Part shown: positions 21,520 through 32,199 of the stretch, in pieces
Numbering within the stretch: position 1 is the first letter of the stretch
Layout: every line of letters starts with the position of its first letter
Assembly: GCA_015680685.1 (NCBI GenBank)
Contig: MNCI01006688.1
Coordinates: 67,684-131,683 of the forward strand
Direction: 5' to 3'
Source of the DNA: Gnetum montanum
Taxonomy: Eukaryota > Streptophyta > Gnetopsida > Gnetales > Gnetaceae
DNA length: 64,000 nucleotides
Position numbers and translations under genes: made by a program
Notes under the pieces: model-generated
The model's database searches: none
Told to the model about the DNA's origin: nothing
The model's input: only the letters and a program-made list of their open reading frames with translations

Positions 21520-22289
21520 TGATGAGTGGTGAGGTACCCCTACACCAAACCATATGAATCACAAGCATTCATGCATGATTCAGTTGAATTCCATGGATGG
21601 AACTAGTTGTGGTATCTAGATTGTTAGGCTTTGATTGTAGTTCGCTATCTTCCCACTTGAACTAATGGTAGTTATGTCATGTATGGTTTAGTTCAAAGTG
21701 AGGTATATGATGTTGTCTAATTCTATGCTACTCCTAATGACAATAAAGAGATAAATTAACTAAGCTAATGAATAGTGGAAAATAAGATCTAAACTAGCCT
21801 AGCTAGACTAACACAAGTACCTATCCCACTTTCCTGAATACATTCTAAACACATATAACGCTATTGGGCTACCAAACGTTAAGCATTGCTAGGTTACCAA
21901 GCATTATATGTATGCTCAAAGTGGTTATGCTTGTGTTTATTAACAATTGGAAATTAATTGCTTAATTTAAATGCATAAAAGTAAAGTGCATTAAAGGAAA
22001 CATTAATCTATTCTAAATGCTGTAAGGATTATCAAAAGAGTTTGTTTTTATTCCTATCACACTATTTCACTCAAGTACATTAGTGTTTGAAGAAAGATTC
22101 GTACACACTTAGACTCTTGCTATGGGCACTCAGAAAATATTCTAACTTTGGAGGAAACAAATTGTAAGAGTTTTACTAACTATGAAAAAAACTAATATGA
22201 AAATTGTGAGCCCAAGAACTATATTTATAGGCTGGTGTAGACCTTGCGACATCAGATATCTGACCTCACATCCTGGCTCTAACATTAGA
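21520..22289 (-). mobile_element. 3' LTR of element A, inner end deleted
   Basis: It starts TGATGAGTGGTGAGGTACCC. It matches the solo LTR at 5613 and the split LTR at 36940/46804 (for example TTGAACTAATGGTAGTTATGTC and ATAAAGAGATAAATTAACT). The reversed TATA box ATATTTATAGGCTGG lies near 22219. At about 22289 the sequence jumps from U3 (CTCTAACATTAGA) to internal GACTAAATGAAA, so some 45 bases with the LTR terminus and polypurine tract are missing compared with element C. Confidence 0.78.
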
Positions 22290-24296
22290 GACTAAATGAA
22301 ATCTCATCCTCAAGTGAAGAAGAGGAGGAACAAGTTCCTTACAAAATATTGGAAAGGTATGGCATTATTGACTGACATATAAACTAAATCAGATGGAACA
22401 GATAGACTTTGAGTGCCCAAGTGTATGAAGTTACAATATTTTCAAAATTGGGTGTTCATGATAAGAGAAGTGAACACCATGGATAAAATTGACACCCAAC
22501 ACCTCTTGGTAGCTAAAGAGCAAGAGTAAAGATCCCATGATCATGAATAGTCCTTGTCGTGTGGTACTTTCGCATCATCCTTGGTGAAGATAGTCCCACT
22601 TTCAGTCCATGCTTTCCATTGCAATCACAACAAAATCATGAATTAGTATGCCATATGTAACATAGATCTGGTAAGTACCTTGTCTCATCAGTGGTTACAC
22701 TTGTCTAGGTTATGATTGTGCTAGGTTGATTCCTTTAGGAGTGTTAGTGGGAAGGTTGATAAGTAGGCTAAAATAGATAAGCAGTCCATTAAATTTGAAA
22801 AAGTTCTACAAAAGAAAATATTTCAAGAGGGTGTAAGAATTCACAATAATGAAAAGAAAAGTTCACTAAAAAAGGTTGTGAAGATGTGCATAATTGGATT
22901 TCATTGATGAGGTAAACAAAAGGATTTGATTGTAAGAGTGTCTAAGGATAAAGAACTTAATTAATCCAACCCAAAGATATCCAAGTGGATCCTTCCCAAA
23001 TTAGGCATAGGTCTTTTATGCCCTTGAATAAGTTCAAACCAAAGAGTTCATGGGCTTTGTGGATGATTAATAGTTATAGAAGGTTAAGTACAAAAACCCG
23101 AAGGAAACTACTTAAGAATTTTGACACATCAAACAAGAACATGAAACTAGTAGTGAGGTGAGATATGGGAAGCATAGATGGATGAGAAAGAATGGAATGG
23201 AGTTCCTAATTAAGGTCACATGAAGTCCCTTGTGAATCTTATGGTTAAATAACTTGGTAGGATCCGTCATTAGTCTAGACCAAAACCAATCACATTCAAT
23301 GACTTCGAATCATCATTCTAAGACCAGTTCATCCCCTTGAGACACAAGAGTGCTCCCATAAAATAACCATAATTCATTATTAAAGAAGAAAAGAGAAATA
23401 GAAAGTTAGGAAGGGCCTTAGTTAGAGGGGACCTTCAAGCATGGGTAACATGTCTTTCTAGTCCCATAACTAGTGTTTGTAGCCCGTTTATTTTGTCTAA
23501 GGGGTGTGCTTTGAATTCTCATTTTCTTTCTTTTTCCTTTTTGAAATGGGAACCACACCATGCAAAGACACATGCTTTTATTTTGTCTAAGGGATGTGCT
23601 TTGAATTTCCATTGTGTTTTTTTTTTATGAGAATGACACCATGCAAAGACTTATTCAACTTTTTTTTATTAGTTGACACGGAATGGTAAGAAATCCATGA
23701 AAGCACACATGCACCTAGGTAAATAGAAAAGCACAAAGAATACCAAATCCCCTTGAAGTCACACCCTATTCAAACCTTTGAATCCTTTCCAATTCTGAAA
23801 ACTACCAAAGTTACAAATTTGTTAAAGTTTTATTAATAAAAAAGGGACTGCATGTTTCCAGAACAAGGAAAACCATAAAGTTGTGGATGGGTGGATGTTG
23901 TGGACACACTACCTTTTGCATGAAAAAAAAACCATGTCCTAATCATCCGTAATAAAATTCAAAGCCAAAATATAGAAAAAAACAATCAAATAACAAAATA
24001 GTACATACCACCATCAAACAATGCATTACCACTGTATTTTGCACTTATTAACAAAGAGTTAGAAAATCACACCAAAATAAAATTAAAGAAAAGATAAATG
24101 AAAGTGTAAAATTTTCAAGAAATAGCAAATGTACTAATGATGGTGTAAAACAAAAATTAGAAAAGATGAATAACATGAAAACAAGAAGATGTAAAATAAA
24201 TAATGTGTAAAACAAAAAATGTGTAAAACAAAAAGGTGAAAAAAAATTAAGAATCTTGAAGCTTAGAATGTGGGGTAATCCCCATGACTAAACATT
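22290..24296 (-). mobile_element. 3' internal non-coding region of element A
   Basis: It is collinear with 37960-39980 in C (for example AGGAGGAACAAGTT, AACACCTCTTGGTAGCTAAAGA, ACACCATGCAAAGAC) and more weakly with 26120-28030 in B. It includes the 16-bp GTGTAAAACAAAA repeat near 24144-24235 and ends at the second polypurine motif (CCCCATGACTAA near 24281). No ORF is conserved among A, B and C, so I do not call an envelope-like gene. Confidence 0.65.
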
Positions 24297-24839
24297 TGGC
24301 TATTACAAGGATTAATAAGTGGATAAGTAGGTTTCATGCATGTATGAAACATTGGTAACTATTCATTCGCTAGCCATTGGATGTCTGTTGGTGGTGTGAT
24401 GGTTGGATAAAAAAATCATTGGTCACACAGTTGATTTTTAAATGTATGATGGGTCAGGGTATGAGATGTATTAACTTTATGGATTTCTGGCCCACAATTG
24501 CACCCTTGATCATGATATGGTATGCATGGATTTATTTATCTTCCCACATTATTAGATTCATTGTTTGAATTTGGGATTGGAGTAATGATGGACAGTGGCC
24601 TGTGTGTAGGATCAAAGGACGATGGTTGGGACAAGGAAGGTGGTGCACCAGATTAGCATTATGCTAGCTCAGATGATATGGTGGATCCATGCATGGTTTT
24701 CTTTGGCTTATGACATTTCCTCCAAAAAGGACGTTTCCTATGTTGCAGTTGAGACCCACTGGTGTCAATGTGGTTATGCACATTCATAGCACAAGTGGCA
24801 TTTTTTTGTTAATATTAGGATGTTGAACCTTCTTATGTT
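24297..24839. other. Unmatched ~540 bp in place of pol in element A
   Basis: The right neighbour is gag C-terminal sequence and the left neighbour is the region that in B and C follows integrase. Where B and C carry about 4 kb of pol, A has this stretch, which I cannot match to either. A + ORF of 63 codons (24377-24568) has no recognisable motif. It may be a filler acquired by template switching, or pol too decayed to recognise. Confidence 0.4.
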
Positions 24840-25234
24840 ATTGGTGGTGGCCTATAATGAGGTGGAGTAGAAGGATATTGAGGGTAAGATAGATGGTAAG
24901 AGGTGTGAGGTGGTGATCCTTTTAGGATGTCATGGGTTGTTGGTACTTGGGAGAATAGTAGTGACAATTTAAAGTAGAGGATGTAGAACTAGTTAGAGAA
25001 ATAGGATGTTGAACATAATATCTATGCGGTTTCGACTAGTAGGAAGGATAAGGATGATTTGGTGGTGGCCTCCCCCATGACTATGCTTGTTGCCACTATG
25101 GTTGATGACCATGTTGAGGCTAGTAATAAGTCCCCCTAGGATGTTACAATTGGTGGTGGGACTATCAATGATTACCTTGTGGAAGAGGAAATCTTCCAGG
25201 AATGTGTTTTTACATAAACATTAGATTTAAGACA
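24840..25234 (-). pseudogene. Element A gag, C-terminal part (split by element B)
   Basis: It matches the gag C-terminal region of C at about 43860-44260 by shared landmarks such as CTATG(C/G)TTGTTGCCACTA and ATTACCTTG(T)GG...AATCTTC. It is interrupted at 25234 by B, and the matching continuation starts at 35278. Many stops. In the complete gag this is the linker between the zinc knuckle and protease, rich in Tyr, Pro and Gln. Confidence 0.55.
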
Positions 25235-25682
25235 TGACAAGCAGCGAGGTATCCCTACGCTCAATCATACGAATATGAGTGTACATGCACGATCCAGTCG
25301 AATTTCAAGGACTAAGTGCTTATGCACCTTGATGGAATAAGGATCGTTTGGTTAATCGTTGTCTTCCCAAGCTTACTTGTATGTCACGATTGTATGGTTA
25401 AGTAAACTTGAGGCATATTATTTTTATGGCTTTTATGTTTTTATTTTCTTGCTACTAATAAGGTAGGAGAGAGATAACTAAGTAACTAATTTAATTTAAC
25501 TACTAATTAACTAGGCTTTAATTAATCCTAACACTAGTATCCGTTCTCACTTGCCATACACATCCTAAACCAGTGCGACACTACTAGGATTACCAAGCAC
25601 TAATCATTACTAGGTTACCAAGTGTTACATGCATGCTTGAAGTGATCGTATTGAGTGTGCGTACTTAGGAGAGTTGTAGGGT

Positions 25683-25718
<36 letters not shown>

Positions 25719-26100
25719 ACATTAATTAACTAAGGAAAGAATTAAATAACTGAAAATAACATTAATTAATCTATTTTGAATGCTACAAGGTTTATCACAA
25801 AGTTTGTCTTTATTGTCATACACAAGATGTACTTAGGTATACAATGCTCGAATAAAGATGACTTCATGTTATGAATCCTATTGCAGGCACGTAGAAATAA
25901 TTCTAACTTTGAGAGGGAGAAAAGAAAAGAGTTTGGGTAAGAGACTAAAATTAACTCCCTAAACCAAGTGCACCAACCTCTTATTTATAGGCAATGAGGC
26001 AGGATGCGATATCAGGTATCCAACATCGCATGGCAAGCTTTGATATCGTGGACCCGATATCGCGGATGAGATATTGTGGCCCCGATATAATAATTCATCA
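25235..26100 (-). mobile_element. 3' LTR of element B
   Basis: 866 bp, from TGACAAGCAGCGAGG (decayed TGATGAGTAGCGAG) to AATTCATCA. U3 holds GATATC at 26008, 26042 and 26056 and GATATT at 26070. The reversed TATA box TATTTATA is at 25982-25989. A (GA)n tract of 36 bp is at 25683-25718; its partner is 20 bp, which by itself accounts for the 16-bp length difference of the two LTRs. Confidence 0.88.
25683..25718. repeat. (GA)n microsatellite in the 3' LTR of B
   Basis: 18 dinucleotides with one T interruption; the equivalent tract in the 5' LTR (34876-34895) has 10. It lies between the TATA box and the LTR outer end, downstream of the promoter in transcript sense. Confidence 0.9.
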
Positions 26101-26118
26101 TACCCCCATGGTTGAATA
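26101..26118 (-). promoter_or_regulatory. Polypurine tract of element B
   Basis: On the minus strand the sequence is AACCATGGGGGTA immediately before LTR start TGATGAATTATT. It has the same form as in C (37953-37964) and in the coiled-coil element (4571-4583). Confidence 0.78.
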
Positions 26119-28020
26119 AAAAATTGTCCTTGATTTCCTTACAAAATATTGGAAAGGTATGGGATTATTGACTAAATGACAACTGGCAGTGACACGGGAT
26201 GACAGACTCTAAGTGCCCAGTGAACAAATCGATAATACATTACAACATTGGTGTTCATACCCATGGTGGTGAACACTGTACATAAGTGACATCTAGACCT
26301 TCATTCGACAACTTGAAGAGAAAGGGAGAGAGAAAGAGAAACAGAAAAATGAGGTGTGTTGTTGCCAATGATGAGATTGTGCATTTCATTGTTTATTCAT
26401 AACCACACAATCAGACTTGTTCCTATTGTAAATACTCTAGCTCTAGTCCATCCCGAGTGCTCCCTCATATCCTAGTCCATTGTCTATGTAATTGCCACCT
26501 ACACACACAACATAGTCATGAATGAGTAAGGATAAGTAAACCACAATGCAGTTTATACCTGGCCTTGATATAAAGTGCATTGGCTAGGTTGTGGTTATGG
26601 CAGAAACTGGGTTAGAGATTTGTTACTGATAACTACCCAAGGTGTAGGGGTTAGACAAGTAGTAGAATGGAGAAATTGAAAAATTTGTGCCAAGGCCCCC
26701 ATGACTAAGAGTGAACCTCCAGTAGTAATAAGATGAAAAAGTATAAGGAACAACAAAGATTGGAAAAAATAACAACGGAAACACAAATAAAGTGGATGTC
26801 AAAGATGGGGATGAAATGAGAAATGGTTGATTGTAGATAATGTTTAAGGGAAAGAACTTAATAATTATACTAAAAAGGAATGCTAGTGGGTCCTCCCCAA
26901 AGTAGGCTCATGCCCTTTATGCCCTGAAAAACCCACAAAATAAAGAGTTCGTAGTTTGAAGTAAGAGTTAAAAACTTACCCACAAGAATTTACCAAGGAA
27001 AAACAATGCATCAACCAAGATATGGACTAATAATAAAACTGGCAATGAGGTGGAACATGGAATGAAAGATGGAGAGAAGAAATGGAATGGAATCCTAAGA
27101 GAAAGATTGTGTAAAGTCCCTTGTGTATGTCATGGTTAATGTAACTGAGTATAACTCATTCCAAATCTAGACTCAAACCAACCACATTCAGTGACCTCGC
27201 ATCAATACACTTGGCCAATCTATCTCCTTGAAGCAACAAGAATGCCTTCACAAAGAGTGACCACCATCCCAAAGAGAGCGAGATGGAGAAGTAGGAAGTG
27301 AGAAAGAGCCTTAGTCAGAGGGAACCTTCAGGCATGGGTAACATGTTTCCAATGCCATAACTAATGCTTGTAGCCCATATTGATTTATTATATCTAAGGG
27401 GTGTGCTTTGAATTTCCACTTTCTTTTTCTGCTTTTTTTTTGTGTGAGAACCACACCATGCAAAGACTTATTTTTATTCATTTAGTTTCTTGATATTTGA
27501 TCAATGGTAGAATGGTGAAAAACCTAAGAAAAAGCATCCAAGGACCTAAGAGAATGGTTGGCACAAATGCATCAAATCCCCTTGAAGTCACATCCTTGTC
27601 AAGTATTGAGTCCTTCCTTGGTTTGAAAAATACCAACCCACAAATTCATTAATAAGTTTATTCAGAAAAAGGGATAGTACAGTTCCAAAATTGAGGGATA
27701 CCACATAGTTTAATGGATGAATGGACGACATGGACTGATTGCTTGTTTTATCGAAAGAACCATATCATAATATAAACATCATAATTCAAAGGTAAAAATC
27801 AAACATTAGCAATCAATATTATATAATTCAACCCATCATCATGGGCACTTATTGTATGACTAATGAAAGTAAATCAACCAATTAAAGAAATAGTAAAAAT
27901 GGTAATGATGGTGTAAAACAAAAAAATAAGTAAATATGAAAGAATGTGTAAAACAAAAATGTGTAAAACAAAAATACAAAAAGAACTAAGGACCTAGAAT
28001 GGTTGGCATAGGTGGTCATC
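26119..28020 (-). mobile_element. 3' internal non-coding region of element B
   Basis: About 1.9 kb between integrase and the 3' LTR. It is collinear with the same region in C and A. It contains the GTGTAAAACAAAA minisatellite at 27914-27978. Several short minus ORFs exist (26595-26786) but none is conserved in C, so an envelope-like gene is not supported. Confidence 0.6.
27914..27982. repeat. GTGTAAAACAAAA minisatellite in element B
   Basis: Three copies of GTGTAAAACAAAA with short spacers. The same motif recurs at the equivalent place in A (24144-24235) and C (39804-39915), so it predates the split of the three copies. Confidence 0.7.
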
Positions 28021-28050
28021 TCCCCCATGACTAAGTTGGAAGGAGGAGAT
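28016..28050 (-). promoter_or_regulatory. Second polypurine-like motif after integrase (element B)
   Basis: On the minus strand: CTCCTTCCAACTTAGTCATGGGGGAGATG. The same block occurs in C at 39957-39990 and, shortened, in A at 24275-24296. It resembles the 3' polypurine tract (CATGGGGGTA) but lies some 1.9 kb upstream of it. A role as secondary plus-strand primer is only a possibility. Confidence 0.45.
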
Positions 28051-29170
28051 CTAAAATAGTAAGCAAGGTTGTTCACCAACAGAGGTAGTATGAGTACTGG
28101 ATAACCTAAGCTCAAGGAAAGGTTTGGTTTGTTGGACATTAACCAATAGTTTCTTATCCAGGCTCTCAGGTTTGTATATCATCATGGCCCCTAAAGGAAA
28201 AGTTGCATGAATGACATATGATCCTTCCCACAGCATTTGAAATTTGGTATGTTGTGGCACATGTGTGGGTTTCCAATAGAGAACCTTATCTCTTGGTTGG
28301 TATTTAACTTTCCTAATCCTTAGGTTATGACATTGTTTATTGAAGGCCTCGTGCAATTTGTTAGATGATAGGACAAACAATCAGTTCTCATCTAGCAGGT
28401 TAAGGATCATCAACCATTGTTTTTGTGCTAGATCAAGCTCAAGGTTGAGGTCACATGCCATGGAGGGTGTATGGAGCTCAGTTTGAATGGGAAGCATCAG
28501 TAATTTACCATACACTAACTCATAGGGAGAGTAGCCTATAGGGAGTTTCCATGTGGAGTGGTATGCCCAAAGAGCATCGTTCAGTTTAGTGCTCCAGTCT
28601 CATCTAAACTTGCTAATGGTTCTTTTCAATATCTTTGTAATCTCACTATTGGTGACTTTGGCTTAACCGTTTGCTTGGGGGTGGTATGGTGTAGTCAGTT
28701 TGTGCTCAACCCCTAAGTGTTGCATTAATTTTCAGAAAGATGCACTTGTGAAGTGTGTACCATTGTTTGAAATAAGTGCATGAGACACACCAAACCTATT
28801 TATGATTTGTTGTTGAACAAATCATACACCTATAGATGATGTAAAATCCTTAATAGCAACTACTTCTACCCATTTTGTAAGGTAATCAATGGCAACAATA
28901 ATATAAGCTTTTCCATTGGACATTGGTGTAATCTGCCCCATAAAATCAATTCCCCAAATGGTGAAGGGTTCTAAAGGTTGAATCCATTGTTGTGGATCCT
29001 CCATTCTAGTAATCATTCCCCCATCACATTGATAGCACTCATAAGATTGGACGAATTGATGGGTGTCCTAAAACAATGTAGGACAATAATATCCTACAAG
29101 CAGGATCTTAATGGCTATTCATCTCCTAGCATAATGACCCCCCACAAGGACCCTCATGAGCATCTTAGAG
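28051..29170 (-). pseudogene. Integrase of element B
   Basis: The minus translation shows the zinc-binding half CYQCDGG, then PFTIWGIDFMGQI with the first catalytic Asp, AYIIVAIDYLTKWVE, and ISNNGTHF where the second catalytic Asp is Asn. In the third motif (QANG, a stop, then AKVTN) the catalytic Glu is Lys. The C-terminal part (28380-28051) contains QPRDKVLYWKPTHVP and MLWEGSYVI, the usual GPF/Y-like region of Athila-type integrases. The two active-site losses are G-to-A on the coding strand. Several stops are present. Confidence 0.85.
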
Positions 29171-29439
29171 AACTTGCAATTAATCTACGTTAGGAACACA
29201 CCATCAAACCAAGCCATCGGGGCATACTTTATAAAGTTACTTGTTGATTTCTATAAAATACTTGGCTTGGTGAAGAAACTATTGTTTCTTTTTAGCGTCA
29301 AACGCTTGTGGTGTTTGTTGTGTAAGGAGATAGGTGAGAATGCTACTATAACAATTTTTTTCTGTGGTTAATTGATCATTCACTACACTTGCAAAGAGGA
29401 GTTCATCTAGGAAATAATCAAAAATTGGATACTCATCCT

Positions 29440-29960
29440 CTTTGTTGTCCCATCACATCTGAGATAAATGATCAACAATTACGTTCTTGGTACCTTTACG
29501 ATCGATCATCCTAAGATCAATCTCTTGTAAGATTATAAGCCATCGTATGATGCGAGGGCTCACCATTGGTTTATTTATTAGGAACCTTATTGCACTATGG
29601 TTTGTGTGTGCAAATACCTTATAGCCCAATACATAGTGCCTAAACTTATCTAGTGTAAACACTACAACCATTAATCCTTTCTCTGTTGTAGTGTAGTTAA
29701 GTTGTGCACCAGCGATACTTCTACTTGCACAGTGGATGTAATAAGGATGTTTTTGGTGATCTAACTATGTAAGTACAGCTCCTAAGGCAATGTTGGACGT
29801 GTTAGTCATTATGTGGAATGACTTGGACTAGTCAAGAGCTTGTAGAATAGGTGTTTCTACTAGCTTCTATTTTAAAGTTTGGAAAGCGAGTTTGCATTCC
29901 CTGGTCCATTCAAAAGGTACATCCTTTTTTGTTAATTCAACTAATGGTTTTGAAACCTTT
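29440..29960 (-). pseudogene. RNase H of element B
   Basis: The frame 29671-29453 reads MVVVFTLDKFRHYVLG, VFAHTNHSAIRFL (canonical TDH, here TNH), IIRWLIILQEIDL and VIVDHLSQM, the DHLSRL-type end. The upstream half (to about 29960) is broken but includes a CKLAFQTLK-like entry and a YYIHCAS-like segment. RNase H degrades the RNA strand of the hybrid. The TDH Asp-to-Asn change removes a conserved acidic residue. Confidence 0.8.
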
Positions 29961-30049
29961 GAAAATTTCTCAATAAACCTTCTGTAATAGCTAGTGTGTC
30001 CAAGGAATGACCAGATATCTTTTACAGTTTCTGGTTGATCAGTAATTCC

Positions 30050-30700
30050 TTGGATAACTTTGATTTTTTTGGGGTCTAACTCTGTCCCTGTTTATGAAAT
30101 TTTATTCCCTAGTATGATGCTTTATTGGATCATCAAATGGATTTTTTGCCAGTTGAGCCTTAAATTGGTTTCTATACATCATTTTAATACTTGATCTAAC
30201 CGGTCCAAGGCTTGATCAAAGGTTTCTTCGTAGGTGGAGAAGTCGTTCATGAAGATCTCCACACCGTTTCCTATTCACTGCTAGAATATGCTTAGAACTA
30301 ATCATTGAAACATTGTAGGGGCATTGCACAAGCCAAACAACATCTATTTGTATGCAAATGTTCCCCAAGGGCTAGTGAACATAGTCTTGGCTTGGTTTTC
30401 TAGGGCTATTGCTATTTGGTTGTACCCATTGTACCTATCCAAAAAACTATAGTAGCAATGCCCTATAATGGTGTCTAAGACTTGGTCTACAAATGGTAAT
30501 GAAAAGTGGTCCTTGAATGTTGCCATGTTTGGTAGCCTGAAATCTATTCACACCCTCCATTTACCTCCCTTTTTGGGCATTATAACTAAGAGACTAACCC
30601 ATTCTCTATTAGTAATGGGGTAGATGAACCCAGCTTTTAGAAGCTGTTCAATTTCTTCCTTAACTACTTGCTTTAGCTTTGGGTTCAATCATCTCTACGG
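30050..30700 (-). pseudogene. Reverse transcriptase of element B
   Basis: The minus translation gives EIEQLLKAGFIYPI, then MPKKGGKWRV (fingers), MATFKDHFSLPFVDQVLD, YYSFLDRYNGYNQI (first catalytic Asp in FLD), WGTFAYK and, at about 30240-30262, IFMNDFSTYEETFD. The active-site box is therefore MNDF rather than MDDF: one catalytic Asp is Asn. The pattern FLDxYxGYNQI with xDDFSxY is typical of Athila-like elements. Two or more stops and frame changes lie between 30340 and 30240. Confidence 0.87.
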
Positions 30701-31155
30701 TTGTCTTTGAGGCTTCATGGAGGGGTTGGTGTAAATTCTATGTTAGCATATTCTAGGATCTATTCCATTTATTTCAAGATATGACTAAGCAAAGGATTTT
30801 GACCATTTATTTATTACCTTTAGCAATCTCTCTTTTTGTTGCAAAGCTAGCTTAGCATTAATAATTACCAATTTTTTTCATTTTTAAGAAACATGTATTC
30901 CATATCAGTGGACAATGGTTTTAGCTCAAAGGGATCTTACTTAAACTTATCTAGGATTTCCAACTTCCCCCAGTTGATATTTTCAATGTCAAGACTTGGA
31001 AGTTGGCAATGGACTTGCTCTAATGTGTCTATGCTATTGATGTAAGTGCAAGTCAAACCCTCAATTGGTTCCATGCATATAGTTGAACTGCTCTCTTGAT
31101 CAGATGTCAACCATTGGGTGCCTTCCTATCTTGTGGCTATTGCATATAGGCATAT

Positions 31156-31680
31156 CTATATATTAGTCACTTGTGCACACTGATTGCATGTAGGCAATGT
31201 TAAACGTTGCATGAACCATGACTTCTGCACGCAATTACACCTTGAGTCACTATACGTGATGCATGGAACTTTCTTCTTCTTGATCTTTCCGAATGTATTT
31301 TTCTTTGATATTTCCAAGGAAAGATCATGGATTCCTAGGTTTGCATCAACTATGCTTAGCCATGCTCTTCCCATTATGATTAGGAAGTTCCTCTTACCAT
31401 TGTTTACTTGAATCACTAGGAAGTCAACTGGATATAACACCCACAAACAATGGTAACAATTTCCTCCACTAGTCCCAATGGGATAGTGATGGACTGGTCA
31501 GCCAACTCTAAACAAATGTTACTCTTTTTGAGTGGAGTAGGTTCCAGGCTTTGTACATTTCTTGAGAAATCAAGTTGACACCAGAAACTGAATCCAAAAG
31601 AGCTTTCCACGGTTCATTTCCAATGATTTGTAGATATATCAGAGGACTCTGGGATCATATAATTTCCTAGGAAGATGGCT
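31156..31680 (-). pseudogene. Aspartic protease of element B
   Basis: KALLDSVSGVNLIS at about 31565-31605 corresponds to the Athila-type ALLDLGASVNLIP motif, with the DxG triad changed to DSVSG. It is followed by PLKKSNICLELADQSI, GWVLYPVDFLVI-like and RNFLIIMGRAWLSIVDANLG (31446-31156 frame). The last is the flap and second-domain segment (LGRPFLATA equivalent). Frame changes separate the parts. Confidence 0.75.
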
Positions 31681-32199
31681 AACTTTTATCCAATCAATGA
31701 CAACATGAGTTAACATGACCGTATGTGTTGAGTGTGATTTTTGGGTCGAAGTGAGCTTTGAAGCTTCAAGTGATAGTGAGGTAGTTGAAGAATCAGCTGG
31801 TTGTGGTTACAAGGGCTTAGTTGGACTGGTATTTCTAAAGAAAGGTCTTTTCTTCATGTATTTGTTAGAACCAATGGTAGGTTGAGGGTTAATAGCCTTT
31901 GTGGCATTACATTGCTATGGCTGGGTAGGGATTTCACCCTGCATAGCTGGAGTAGGTGGTAATGGAGTTAAGGGTGGAAGAGGTGTAGCTGAATGAGAAG
32001 GATGATATGTTTGTGGAACATCACCCCTAGAAGAAGGAGTCCTATAATACTCATGAGCTTGGTAGTGAGGTTGAGAAGTGACGTGACCAGTAGAGTCATG
32101 TGGAGAGACTGGCTATTACACGTAATATCCATATGGGTCAGGTTATCGGTAAGGATACTATTGCCTTGGTGGTGGCATTGCCCATGATTTTGGGTACTG

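Noticed and set aside
27882-28139. Minus ORF with a Phe-rich hydrophobic tail after integrase in B, with a partner at 39828-40028 in C
   Set aside because: Tempting as an envelope-like membrane protein, but the hydrophobic part is just the translated GTGTAAAACAAAA repeat in reverse, and the shared residues come from the conserved polypurine-like block. No signal peptide or longer frame.
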